A stretch of 7,331 nt of DNA, from the NCBI GenBank assembly GCA_018665505.1, contig JABJCS010000214.1, forward strand, positions 1-7,331. Direction: 5' to 3'. The stretch comes from Alphaproteobacteria bacterium (lineage in GTDB: Bacteria; Pseudomonadota; Alphaproteobacteria; UBA8366). Made by a program: the position numbers and the translations under genes. Of this stretch, positions 1 to 5,921 are shown piece after piece; positions within the stretch are counted from its first letter, which is position 1, and the number at the start of each line of letters is the position of its first letter. The notes beneath the pieces were generated by a model. That model saw only the letters and a list, made by a program, of their open reading frames with translations, did no database searches and was not told where the DNA came from.

Positions 1-566
1 GCGAAGCGTTCCACCATGCCAACCTCCCAACCTTCGTTGGCGTCGACGATGATCGGCGTCTCCGGCAGCACTTCGCGGACCGCGCGGACCCGCTCCAAAT
101 CCCCTTCTCCCGTGAGTTTCATCTTGATCAGGGGCCTGTGAGCGTTGCGTTGCGCGGCTGAGGCCATTTCATCGGGTGACGCCACGCTCAGCGTATACGC
201 GGTCGTAACGGGTTTCGGCTCCGGCAGGCCTGCCAACTCCCAAACACGTTTTCCCGCCCGTTTTGCCTCCAAATCCCAAAACGCGCAATCGATCGCGTTT
301 CGCGCGGCACCGGCGGCCATAGCGTCTTGCAGAGACAATCGGTCGATCTGACCGGCTTCGATATCGCCCCGCAACGCCTCTATTTCCGCGAGAGAACTTT
401 CCGGCGTTTCGTCATAGCGGGGGTTGGGCTGCCCCTCACCCCAACCGCGAACACCCTCTTGTTCCAGTTCGCAAACGATTACCGGTGTCTCGGTGCGGCT
501 ACCGCGCGAAATTGTGAAAACTTCACGAAGCGGCCAGGTCTCGGCATAGGTCTTTAGATTGCGCAC
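1..566 (-). CDS. dgcA: N-acetyl-D-glutamate racemase / dipeptide epimerase-like enolase superfamily protein, 3' end cut by window
   Basis: Translating the minus strand from a GTG at 566-564 gives 188 complete residues with no stop before the window edge. The start is supported by GGGAGG about five bases upstream, and I see no competing ATG. The N-terminal capping domain (about 1-120) includes GWGEGQPNPRYDET (41-54) and NAIDCAFWDLEAK (90-102), typical of the muconate-lactonizing/dipeptide epimerase branch of the enolase superfamily. The barrel then begins with a K-x-K pair at 148-150 (acid/base lysines in this subgroup) and VDANEGW at 174-180, where D175 should be the first Mg2+ ligand. The remaining metal ligands and the second catalytic lysine lie beyond the edge; roughly 130-150 residues are missing compared with the usual family length. 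In the DgcN/DgcA pathway this enzyme converts N-acetyl-D-glutamate to N-acetyl-L-glutamate in the cytoplasm. The dgcN neighbour upstream supports that role over an L-Ala-D/L-Glu epimerase, which the family motifs alone would also allow. Confidence 0.85.
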   Translation of the reverse strand, partial: MRNLKTYAETWPLREVFTISRGSRTETPVIVCELEQEGVRGWGEGQPNPRYDETPESSLAEIEALRGDIEAGQIDRLSLQDAMAAGAARNAIDCAFWDLEAKRAGKRVWELAGLPEPKPVTTAYTLSVASPDEMASAAQRNAHRPLIKMKLTGEGDLERVRAVREVLPETPIIVDANEGWEVGMVERF

Positions 567-576
567 GATACCCTCC

Positions 577-703
577 CGTCGTTCCGGGACGCCCAGCAGG
601 CGGACCCGGAATTATGGCCTGAGTTTAGCCGGGTGGACAGCTGTCGGTCCGTCAAGCCCAGGCCATAATTCCGGATCGCCGCTACGCGACGCCCGGAATG
701 ACG
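577..703. repeat. Compound inverted repeat between dgcN and dgcA
   Basis: A perfect 16-base inverted repeat has arms at 606-621 (CCGGAATTATGGCCTG) and 659-674, separated by 37 bases. Inside that loop lies the 10-base palindrome GACAGCTGTC (636-645). Outside it, an imperfect pair of arms, CGTCGTTCCGGGACGCC (577-593) and a GACGCCCGGAATGACG stretch (688-703), is again mutually complementary. The outer arms resemble the CGTCATTCCGGG... hairpin repeats scattered through many alphaproteobacterial genomes (from memory, not searched). The element fills most of the 161-base gap between the dgcN stop and the dgcA start and abuts the dgcA ribosome-binding site, so it could shape relative expression or mRNA stability in the operon. 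It could equally be a passive dispersed repeat. It has no T tract, so it is not a standard intrinsic terminator. Confidence 0.8.
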
Positions 704-727
704 ATCTAAAGCTAAAGCCGACATTCC

Positions 728-1723
728 CTATAGCGCATCCACCAGGACACCCACACCATGTTTCACCGGATCGATGGCCGGTAGCCCTGTCTCGTCTCGA
801 GCGCGCTGCAATTCAGCTTCGGCCTCCGCATCGGATAGTTTCGATGTGTTGATCGCACAGCCTATGCACCGCACATCCGGATTGGTGACCCTCGCGGCGG
901 AGCTGGCCGCCTCGATCACTTCCGTGAGGCTCCGCACCGGAATGGCGGGTGTGCCCCGCATATGCGGCCGTCCCGGGTCGTGGCAGACCACGAGTACATC
1001 CGGTTGCGAGCCGTGAATCAGCCCCAATGTCACGCCTGCATATCCCGCGTGGAAGATCGAGCCTTGCCCCTCAACCACGTCCCAGTGGTCTGGGTCGTTT
1101 TCCGGACACAGCCATTCGACGGAGCCAGAAATGAAATCAGAGACCACAGCATCGATAGCAACACCGCTGCCCGCGATAAAAATACCGGTCTGGCCGGTCG
1201 CCCGGAAATCCGCCTTCATACCCCGCGCGCGCATTTCCTTCTCAAGCGTCAGGGCCGTGAACATCTTGCCGCAAGACGTATCCGTGCCCACGGTCAGCAA
1301 GCGTTTTCCCGCCCGTTTATGACCGCGTCCGATATCGAAGCTTTGATTGGTGTGGCGCACGTCAAACAATTGGCGCCCGGCCGCCGCGGCTTTCTCGGTC
1401 AATCCTGGTACGGCGTCGAGCTTCGCATGCATGCCGCTCGCGATATCCATGCCGTGATCGATGGCGCTGTGTATCGTGTCGACCCAGCTATCCGCGAAAT
1501 AGCCGCCCTGATTGGTGACCCCGACGATCAGCGTCTTCACACCTGCTGCCGCGGCTTCGGCGACGCTCATGTCCGGCAGGCCAAGGTCAGCCTTGCACCC
1601 TTCCAGACGGACTTGGCCGACGCACCAATCCGGGCGCCAGTGGGCAACGCCGTCCGCGGTTTTTGCCGCCAGCTGGTCAGGCACATCGCCGATGAACATG
1701 AGATAAGGATTCTTGATTTCCAT
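728..1723 (-). CDS. dgcN: DUF1611 family D-glutamate N-acetyltransferase DgcN
   Basis: This 331-residue protein has the DUF1611 layout. An N-terminal Rossmann-like domain (about 1-130) contains VGVTNQGG (67-74) and the HGMDIASGMHAKL segment (90-102). A C-terminal P-loop domain (about 140-331) carries the Walker-A-like GTDTSCGKM at 146-154, RATGQTG (174-180), VEGQGS (217-222) and CHDPGRPHMRG (247-257). DUF1611 proteins were once unassigned. In marine proteobacteria and haloarchaea the member next to an enolase-superfamily partner acts as DgcN, acetylating D-glutamate so that DgcA can racemise it. The ATG at 1723 lies five bases after the aminotransferase stop, with AGGGAA about nine bases upstream inside that gene's last codons, so translation is probably coupled. 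The assignment rests on family motifs plus the dgcA neighbour; I see no truncation or missing P-loop residue. It should be cytoplasmic. Confidence 0.85.
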   Translation of the reverse strand: MEIKNPYLMFIGDVPDQLAAKTADGVAHWRPDWCVGQVRLEGCKADLGLPDMSVAEAAAAGVKTLIVGVTNQGGYFADSWVDTIHSAIDHGMDIASGMHAKLDAVPGLTEKAAAAGRQLFDVRHTNQSFDIGRGHKRAGKRLLTVGTDTSCGKMFTALTLEKEMRARGMKADFRATGQTGIFIAGSGVAIDAVVSDFISGSVEWLCPENDPDHWDVVEGQGSIFHAGYAGVTLGLIHGSQPDVLVVCHDPGRPHMRGTPAIPVRSLTEVIEAASSAARVTNPDVRCIGCAINTSKLSDAEAEAELQRARDETGLPAIDPVKHGVGVLVDAL

Positions 1724-1728
1724 TGATC

Positions 1729-3081
1729 TTATTTCCCTGCTTTCTTCTTTCGCTTCGAGCCGCGTTTCTTGAGCCCGCTAAAAGCGTCATAGAGGATCGA
1801 AAGAGCTTGGTCCACCTCCTCGCGCGTGCTCGTCATCGGCGGCACCAGCCGAATGACGTTCTTCAACTCACGCACACCGCGAATCTGAAAGATCAAACCT
1901 TTCTCCATCGCGAAGTCGTAGACTTTTTGGGTCTCCGCATTGGCTGGATTTTTCGTTGCCCGGTCGGTGACCAATTCGATGCCCAACAAGACGCCGTGCC
2001 CACGAATATCGCCGATCCACTCGAACTCCTTCGCCATCTTACGGAAAGCGGATTTGATCCAGCGCTCGATCTGTGCAGATTTACCCGGCATATCTTCATC
2101 CACCACAATGTCGAGGCTCTCTTCACCGGCGGCACAGAGCAGTGGATCGGTCGCATGGCTGCGGGTCGCGAAATAACCACGCTCGGCCGCACGCTTGGCG
2201 ACATCGTCGGTCGTGCAAACCGCGCTGATCGGCAGCCCCCCGCCGAAATGTTTGGAGATGGCGATGATATCCGGCTTCAATCCCGCTTCATGCTGGAAGC
2301 CGAAGAGTTTCCCCGTTTTACCGAGGCCGGTCTGCGCCTCGTCCATGATCAGCACCATGCCGCGCTTCTCACACTCCTCCTTCACCTTGGTGAAATAGCC
2401 TTCCGGCGGGACGATGATACCACCGGCGGAAAGCACCGGCTCCGCGATAAAGCCGGCCGGCTGCGCCGTAAAGTTGGCGTCGGCCAGTTCCATGCTCGCC
2501 GACAAGCATTGCAACTCGCATTTCGGGAACTTCAAATTCAACGGGCAGCGATAACAATACGGCGTGAGGACAGCGCCCGTATGAGGTGCCACGGCCGTGT
2601 GTTTCTTGCGGTCCCAATTGAAGGACACCGAGCGGGTCACATAACTGGTGGAGCCATGTAGCCCCGCATGCAGGCCGATAATATCGAGGCCGCCGGTCGC
2701 CTTACGCGCCAGATCGATCGACCCTTCGATCGAATCGCTACCGGAGACGAGAAAGACCGATTTCTCCAGCGGCGACGGCAATAACTTGCCGAGCTTTTCG
2801 TGTAGGCGCAGACGCGGCACATTGAGCATCGTGTTGGTCGAATGCATCAAGGTGTCCATCGTCTCGCGAATGCGCTTCACCATGCGGGGATGCTGGTGGC
2901 CGAGCGCCGCTCCCATCTGACCCGATTGGAAGTCGAGATATTCCTTGCCGTCCGTATCCCAGACCTTACGCCCCTCGCTCCGCGCAATGATGGGCCGATT
3001 TTCGAGACCGCCCATATAGGACGTCCCCTCCGTCGGGAACATATACTTCTCGACGATCCGTTTGACCTGTTTCTTCTCCAT
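1729..3081 (-). CDS. Class III PLP-dependent aminotransferase
   Basis: Taking the ATG at 3081, the protein is 450 residues. GGAGG (3087-3091) sits five bases upstream, whereas the in-frame ATG at 3162 has no clear site and would add 27 residues unlike the family's usual N-terminus. The fold-type I class III pattern is clear. SGSDSIEGSIDLAR (113-126) lies in the cofactor phosphate region. FIAEPVLSAGG (211-221) follows. MDEAQTGLGKTG (246-257) has the Asp (D247) that contacts the pyridine nitrogen. ISKHFGGGLP (275-284) has the PLP lysine at K277. A cysteine cluster CYRC...C...C (176, 179, 188, 192) matches a motif I recall from bacterial and archaeal 4-aminobutyrate-type and dialkylglycine decarboxylase-type relatives. 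The last 15 residues are strongly basic (KKRGSKRKKKAGK). It lies between lysR and dgcN, so it may feed or drain the D-glutamate route, for example as a D-amino acid or omega-amino acid:2-oxoglutarate aminotransferase. The substrate is not readable from sequence. Confidence 0.9.
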   Translation of the reverse strand: MEKKQVKRIVEKYMFPTEGTSYMGGLENRPIIARSEGRKVWDTDGKEYLDFQSGQMGAALGHQHPRMVKRIRETMDTLMHSTNTMLNVPRLRLHEKLGKLLPSPLEKSVFLVSGSDSIEGSIDLARKATGGLDIIGLHAGLHGSTSYVTRSVSFNWDRKKHTAVAPHTGAVLTPYCYRCPLNLKFPKCELQCLSASMELADANFTAQPAGFIAEPVLSAGGIIVPPEGYFTKVKEECEKRGMVLIMDEAQTGLGKTGKLFGFQHEAGLKPDIIAISKHFGGGLPISAVCTTDDVAKRAAERGYFATRSHATDPLLCAAGEESLDIVVDEDMPGKSAQIERWIKSAFRKMAKEFEWIGDIRGHGVLLGIELVTDRATKNPANAETQKVYDFAMEKGLIFQIRGVRELKNVIRLVPPMTSTREEVDQALSILYDAFSGLKKRGSKRKKKAGK

Positions 3082-3086
3082 CCCCG

Positions 3087-3091
3087 CCTCC
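3087..3091 (-). promoter_or_regulatory. Ribosome-binding site that sets the aminotransferase start
   Basis: The minus strand reads GGAGG here, five bases before the ATG at 3081-3079. It is the strongest Shine-Dalgarno match near the gene and favours the 450-residue form over a start at 3162, which is three bases after the lysR stop. Confidence 0.75.
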
Positions 3092-3116
3092 AGATAAATG
3101 CCTATAGTATTGATCT

Positions 3117-3131
3117 GGCGCGACCTGCGCC
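3117..3131 (-). repeat. Short GC hairpin in the lysR-aminotransferase gap
   Basis: GGCGC and GCGCC arms flank a five-base loop in the 84-base gap between lysR and the aminotransferase start. The stem is only five pairs and no T tract follows in the minus direction, so it is a possible attenuation or processing site at best. No convincing promoter was found in the gap, which fits co-transcription from the lysR promoter. Confidence 0.3.
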
Positions 3132-3165
3132 GGGAGAAAGGCGACAAAGATTGTACGGCCATCCA

Positions 3166-4101
3166 CTATCCAGTGGTCGGTAGGCCTTCTTCTATTCTGT
3201 AAAGCCGCGCCTCTTCGACCAACCAATTCCGGAACATCGCAACCTTGGGCCGATTGATCCGATTTTCCGGGTACACCATCCAATATGCGAATTCGGAATG
3301 GATAGTCAGCTCAAACGGACAGACCAGCCGGCCCGCCGCCAGATCGTCGGAGATCAGCGTTGTCCGGCCGAGCGCCACCCCCAGACCTTCGACCGCCGCC
3401 CCTTGCGCTGAACTCGCGTTGTCGAACCGCAGACCGTGGGAGGCATCGACATTCGTGATGCCTGCCGCTTTCAGCCACATCCCCCAATCGGGGAACATCT
3501 CCACATGTCGGTGACCGTCGTCGTGCAATAGCGTGAACTGAGCCAAATCTTCCGGCTGCTCGAGCTTTCTATCGCCCTGCAATAGGTTTGGACTGCAGAC
3601 CGGTAGAATATCGTGTGACAGCAAAGGCTCCACGACCAAATCCGGATAGTCACCGCCGCCGTAGCGCACTCCGAGATCGATACCATCGCGATCATAGTCG
3701 ATGAGACCCATGCTCGTGGTCATGCGAATGTCGATTTCGGGATGCGCCGTGTTGAAACTCTCCAACCGCGGGACAAGCCATCTCGATGCGAAAGAAGGGG
3801 TCACCGCTATATTTAGTAAGCCTATCTCATCATGCAGACCAAAGGCCTCCATCGCATCGTAAAAGGCCGAGAACCCGCGCCGGATGCCGGGCAACAATGT
3901 CTGACCTTCTTGGGTTAGCATCAAGGTTCGGTTGGCGCGGTTGAACAACCGGGCCCCGAGGTATTCTTCCAATCCCTTGATCTGATGACTGATAGCCGCC
4001 GGCGTCACGTTCAATTCTTCCGCGGCACGGCTGAAGCTGCGCAAACGCGCGGAGGCTTCAAAAGCGCGGAGCGCATTGAGCGGCGGCAATCGAACGGCCA
4101 T
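3166..4101 (-). CDS. LysR-type transcriptional regulator, GcvA-like (copy 1, head of the dgc operon)
   Basis: This 311-residue protein has normal length for the family. The winged helix-turn-helix lies at about 8-65, with LPPLNALRAFEA (5-16) and AAEELNVTPAAISHQIKGLE (26-45), the GcvA-type signature. An effector-binding domain runs from about 95 to 300, including DLGVRYGGGDYP (142-153) and GLGVALGRTTL near the C-terminus. The ATG at 4101 has AGAGG about ten bases upstream. The stop falls 84 bases before the aminotransferase start with no visible terminator, so it likely heads a lysR-aminotransferase-dgcN-dgcA operon. A LysR regulator responding to D-glutamate (DgcR) has been described beside dgc genes in other bacteria; equivalence here is inference. 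It is paralogous to the regulator at 5922-6827: 43 of the first 60 residues are identical without gaps. Confidence 0.93.
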   Translation of the reverse strand: MAVRLPPLNALRAFEASARLRSFSRAAEELNVTPAAISHQIKGLEEYLGARLFNRANRTLMLTQEGQTLLPGIRRGFSAFYDAMEAFGLHDEIGLLNIAVTPSFASRWLVPRLESFNTAHPEIDIRMTTSMGLIDYDRDGIDLGVRYGGGDYPDLVVEPLLSHDILPVCSPNLLQGDRKLEQPEDLAQFTLLHDDGHRHVEMFPDWGMWLKAAGITNVDASHGLRFDNASSAQGAAVEGLGVALGRTTLISDDLAAGRLVCPFELTIHSEFAYWMVYPENRINRPKVAMFRNWLVEEARLYRIEEGLPTTG

Positions 4102-4119
4102 CTACTATTTGCCTCTTAT

Positions 4120-4134
4120 ATTAGTTTTTCTAAC
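4120..4134. promoter_or_regulatory. Putative LysR/GcvA operator in the divergent lysR1 region
   Basis: ATTAG (4120-4124) and CTAAC (4130-4134) form the inverted repeat TTAG-N5-CTAA, a T-N11-A LysR box. E. coli GcvA is known to bind sites containing CTAAT; ATTAG is its complement. The box lies 19-33 bases upstream of the lysR1 ATG and about 50 bases before the plus-strand TATAAT, a position suited to autorepression together with divergent activation. Another ATTAG is at 4249-4253. Confidence 0.5.
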
Positions 4135-4153
4135 ATATAGTATGAGCTTTCAT

Positions 4154-4188
4154 CGTTTGGAGAACAAGCCCGACAAGCTGTATATAAT
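4154..4188 (+). promoter_or_regulatory. Putative activated promoter for the 49-residue protein
   Basis: TATAAT at 4183-4188 is a consensus -10. There is no good -35 at 17 bases; instead CGTTTGGAGAA starts at 4154. The same CGTTTG-N23-TATAAT arrangement recurs in front of the small genes at 6975. The poor -35 and shared upstream motif suggest activator dependence, with the adjacent LysR the obvious candidate. The implied leader before the ATG at 4306 is about 110 bases; I see no riboswitch in it. Confidence 0.5.
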
Positions 4189-4305
4189 ATCCAACAACGG
4201 TTTTAGAGATTAACACACAGCCGATTGGTCGAGAACGCGTTAATTCATATTAGACATTCTCAAATGACTGAGCTGGCTAACAACAATAAGTTAGGAGTAC
4301 CAAAG

Positions 4306-4455
4306 ATGGCTTATAACCGAGAAATTCGCAATTTCGCCCCTTTGCCCTCGGGCCCACTGCCGACACAGCAGGAGATCGATAACGTAGCGCGTAACGCGCG
4401 TCGTGGCGGCACGCAAAATGTCTTCGAGAGCATCCGAAAAGTCTTCCGAAGCTAG
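4306..4455 (+). CDS. Small basic protein of unknown function (49 aa), divergent from lysR copy 1
   Basis: The ATG at 4306 is preceded by AGGAG (4293-4297) at eight bases, a near-ideal site. Longer in-frame forms from TTG 4225 or ATG 4264 have no ribosome-binding site. The protein starts MAYNREIRNF, has a proline-rich stretch (APLPSGPLP, 11-19) and then a likely helix, EIDNVARNARR (23-33). It ends in a basic amphipathic tail, NVFESIRKVFRS (38-49). Net charge is about +4. No signal peptide or membrane span is visible. The P-x-G...P, ARR and SIR[KR] elements in the same order recur in the 55-residue protein at 6975, so the two may be distant relatives. It recalls the many short Arg-rich alphaproteobacterial proteins (DUF1127 and neighbours) but lacks the DIGL-type DUF1127 ending, so I assign no family. 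Function is unknown; regulation by the divergent LysR is inferred from the promoter. Confidence 0.75.
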   Translation: MAYNREIRNFAPLPSGPLPTQQEIDNVARNARRGGTQNVFESIRKVFRS

Positions 4456-4464
4456 CGTTTTACC

Positions 4465-4516
4465 GGCGGCGGCACGGCAAGCCCTCTTTCCCCCCAAAGA
4501 ATGCCGAGCCGTCGCC
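4465..4516. terminator. Long hairpin between convergent genes, probable bidirectional terminator or 3'-end stabiliser
   Basis: Two 15-base arms at 4465-4479 (GGCGGCGGCACGGCA) and 4502-4516 pair at 13 Watson-Crick positions plus one G-T wobble and one mismatch. The loop contains a second stem, TCTTT (4485-4489) with AAAGA (4496-4500), closing on a CCCCCC loop. It starts nine bases after the small gene's stop and lies before the end of the convergent paraoxonase-like gene. Neither side has a real T tract, so it may act as a Rho-assisted terminator or RNA-stability element rather than a classical intrinsic terminator. Confidence 0.6.
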
Positions 4517-4550
4517 ACCCTCCCTAACTAAAGAGAAGTTGAAATTCGAC

Positions 4551-4568
4551 CCGCTATCTCGGTAGCGG
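4551..4568 (-). terminator. Hairpin directly after the paraoxonase-like stop codon
   Basis: CCGCTA (4551-4556) and TAGCGG (4563-4568) are perfectly complementary with a six-base loop and touch the stop codon of the minus-strand gene (4571-4569). On the minus strand GTCGAATTTC follows, so the T tract is poor. A weak terminator or 3'-end structure is the best reading. Confidence 0.45.
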
Positions 4569-5849
4569 TTAGTGGGCGTCCAGCTTACAGGTCAGGAATT
4601 GCTCGCCGAAGATCGAGCCGACGAATAACCGCTCGCGCGTCTTATCCTTGAAATAGGCGGCGACGCTGGCCGCCGATATCTGATCGCCATTATTTGCATA
4701 AATCAGTTTCGCCGATGCCGGTACGGGCAAACCATTATCTCCGACGGCAAACCGTACAATTCGGCTCGGCGAGGTCACCGGAGCGTCAAAACTCTGCAAG
4801 CCCAACGCAGCCAAATTGGCATGGCTCGCAATGATCATCTCACGACGTGTCGAATCCACCCATTCGATATTGTCGAGATGTCCTCCGAGACGCATCCTTG
4901 GGCCGTCTTCTTCCAAGGAGATGTTTTCGGGTTGCTTATCGCCGGGCACATTCAAATTGGTCCGATAGGTCACAAGGTCGCCATCCAAAGAAGTGGCGAC
5001 ATAAATCTTACGATTGTCGGCGCTCGCGTTGATGCCGTTGCCGTAATCGATTCTGTCTTTCACAACGCTATATTTTTCACCGTCGAAATATACGATATTT
5101 CCGATCGGATTACGAAAAATGGTAATATCCACGGATTGTCGCCAACCGCGGGGATTATTCGTGGCCAAGAATTGCTGCGGGCCTACCGCGACCAAATCAT
5201 TCAATACAAATCCACGGCCGCCGCGCGGTGCCGGACCCAAGGCCAAAGCATTCTTATCGCTCACGGTTCGTTCATGCACGAGAACCTCGCCGTCCGGACC
5301 TTTTTCAATCCGGAATATTTCAACGTAACTTTGCCGCACTTCCCCGGCGGAAATATTCAGACGATTGGCTAAATTGTCCGGGTCAGCTGGCCGCGGTAAG
5401 GTGCGCAGGCGATGATTGATGACGAATAGCCGCTTTCGCCCATTCGTCTCCAGCAAGCTGATTCCATGGGGAAAGAAGTTCTTCTCGAAATATGCCGGCA
5501 GCCGAGATGATTCAGAGCGAATCTTCATCGCCGCAACGACGCCTTCACCGGAGACGTCATATCGATAAATCGCACCGGCCCGGCGCGCACGCGTGTTCGT
5601 GGACAGGCGATAGTCGCTCGACGAGATGTAGAGCACACCCTTCGCGTCCATGGTCATATCTTCAGACCCCGCAGGACGCGCGCCCTCCGCTAATTTTGGC
5701 GTATGTGGCAAGCAATGGCTGACATACCATTTCTGATCCACCGCATCGTTGCCCCGCGGGATTACGCCGCAGGCCGCAGCCGACACGAGAAACCCAACCA
5801 TCGTCAAACCGCGACCGATTAGCCGCAAGCAATTATTATTTTCGTGCAC
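4569..5849 (-). CDS. Paraoxonase/arylesterase-like calcium-dependent lactonase, probable lipoprotein
   Basis: This 426-residue protein starts at GTG 5849, six bases after GGAGA. Residues 1-27 are a signal peptide: a basic start, a hydrophobic stretch, then LVSAAAC with a lipobox-like Cys at C27, so it is probably exported and lipid-anchored. The mature part reads as a six-bladed beta-propeller of the paraoxonase family. Against human PON1, the catalytic calcium ligands E53, N168, N224, D269 and N270 match E63, N217, N274, D326 and N327. The structural-calcium residues D54 and D169 match D64 and D218. The H115/H134 dyad matches H128 (FPHGIS) and H146 (VINH). The PON1 disulfide C42-C353 matches C46 and C421. 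Such enzymes hydrolyse lactones and aryl esters; an acyl-homoserine lactone or other lactone substrate is possible but not shown. Extra length over PON1 (355 aa) comes from the leader and longer loops, for example 147-216. The gene follows lysR copy 2 by 72 bases, so it may be co-transcribed; a GATAAT about 40 bases upstream is a weak alternative promoter. Confidence 0.85.
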   Translation of the reverse strand: MHENNNCLRLIGRGLTMVGFLVSAAACGVIPRGNDAVDQKWYVSHCLPHTPKLAEGARPAGSEDMTMDAKGVLYISSSDYRLSTNTRARRAGAIYRYDVSGEGVVAAMKIRSESSRLPAYFEKNFFPHGISLLETNGRKRLFVINHRLRTLPRPADPDNLANRLNISAGEVRQSYVEIFRIEKGPDGEVLVHERTVSDKNALALGPAPRGGRGFVLNDLVAVGPQQFLATNNPRGWRQSVDITIFRNPIGNIVYFDGEKYSVVKDRIDYGNGINASADNRKIYVATSLDGDLVTYRTNLNVPGDKQPENISLEEDGPRMRLGGHLDNIEWVDSTRREMIIASHANLAALGLQSFDAPVTSPSRIVRFAVGDNGLPVPASAKLIYANNGDQISAASVAAYFKDKTRERLFVGSIFGEQFLTCKLDAH

Positions 5850-5921
5850 AGATATTCTCCATAGCCCGGCTCGAGAATGAGATTATCGTCCGTCTACCGC
5901 TCTTACCATGATTTATAAGCC

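Noticed and set aside
567..727. Intrinsic terminator between dgcN and dgcA
   Set aside because: The hairpin arms are strong but no T tract follows in the minus direction, and dgcN and dgcA are expected to be co-expressed.
962..2661. Long plus-strand open frames (962-1726 and 1723-2661) opposite dgcN and the aminotransferase
   Set aside because: They are antisense to genes with clear family motifs, lack domain signatures and ribosome-binding sites, and arise from the codon bias of the real minus-strand genes.
3082..3162. Aminotransferase start at ATG 3162
   Set aside because: No good ribosome-binding site, and the extra 27 residues do not look like a class III N-terminus; GGAGG clearly marks 3081. 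Translational coupling to lysR keeps it possible.
4225..4305. N-terminal extension of the 49-residue protein from TTG 4225 or ATG 4264
   Set aside because: Neither has a Shine-Dalgarno, while ATG 4306 has AGGAG at eight bases, and the extension overlaps likely promoter-leader sequence.
4821..5372. Plus-strand frame of 183 residues opposite the paraoxonase-like gene
   Set aside because: The minus strand carries the full set of paraoxonase residues; the plus frame shows no recognisable motif.
5854..5878. ATTCTC/GAGAAT inverted repeat covering the paraoxonase-like ribosome-binding site
   Set aside because: Six-base arms with a 13-base loop are too weak to claim translational control.
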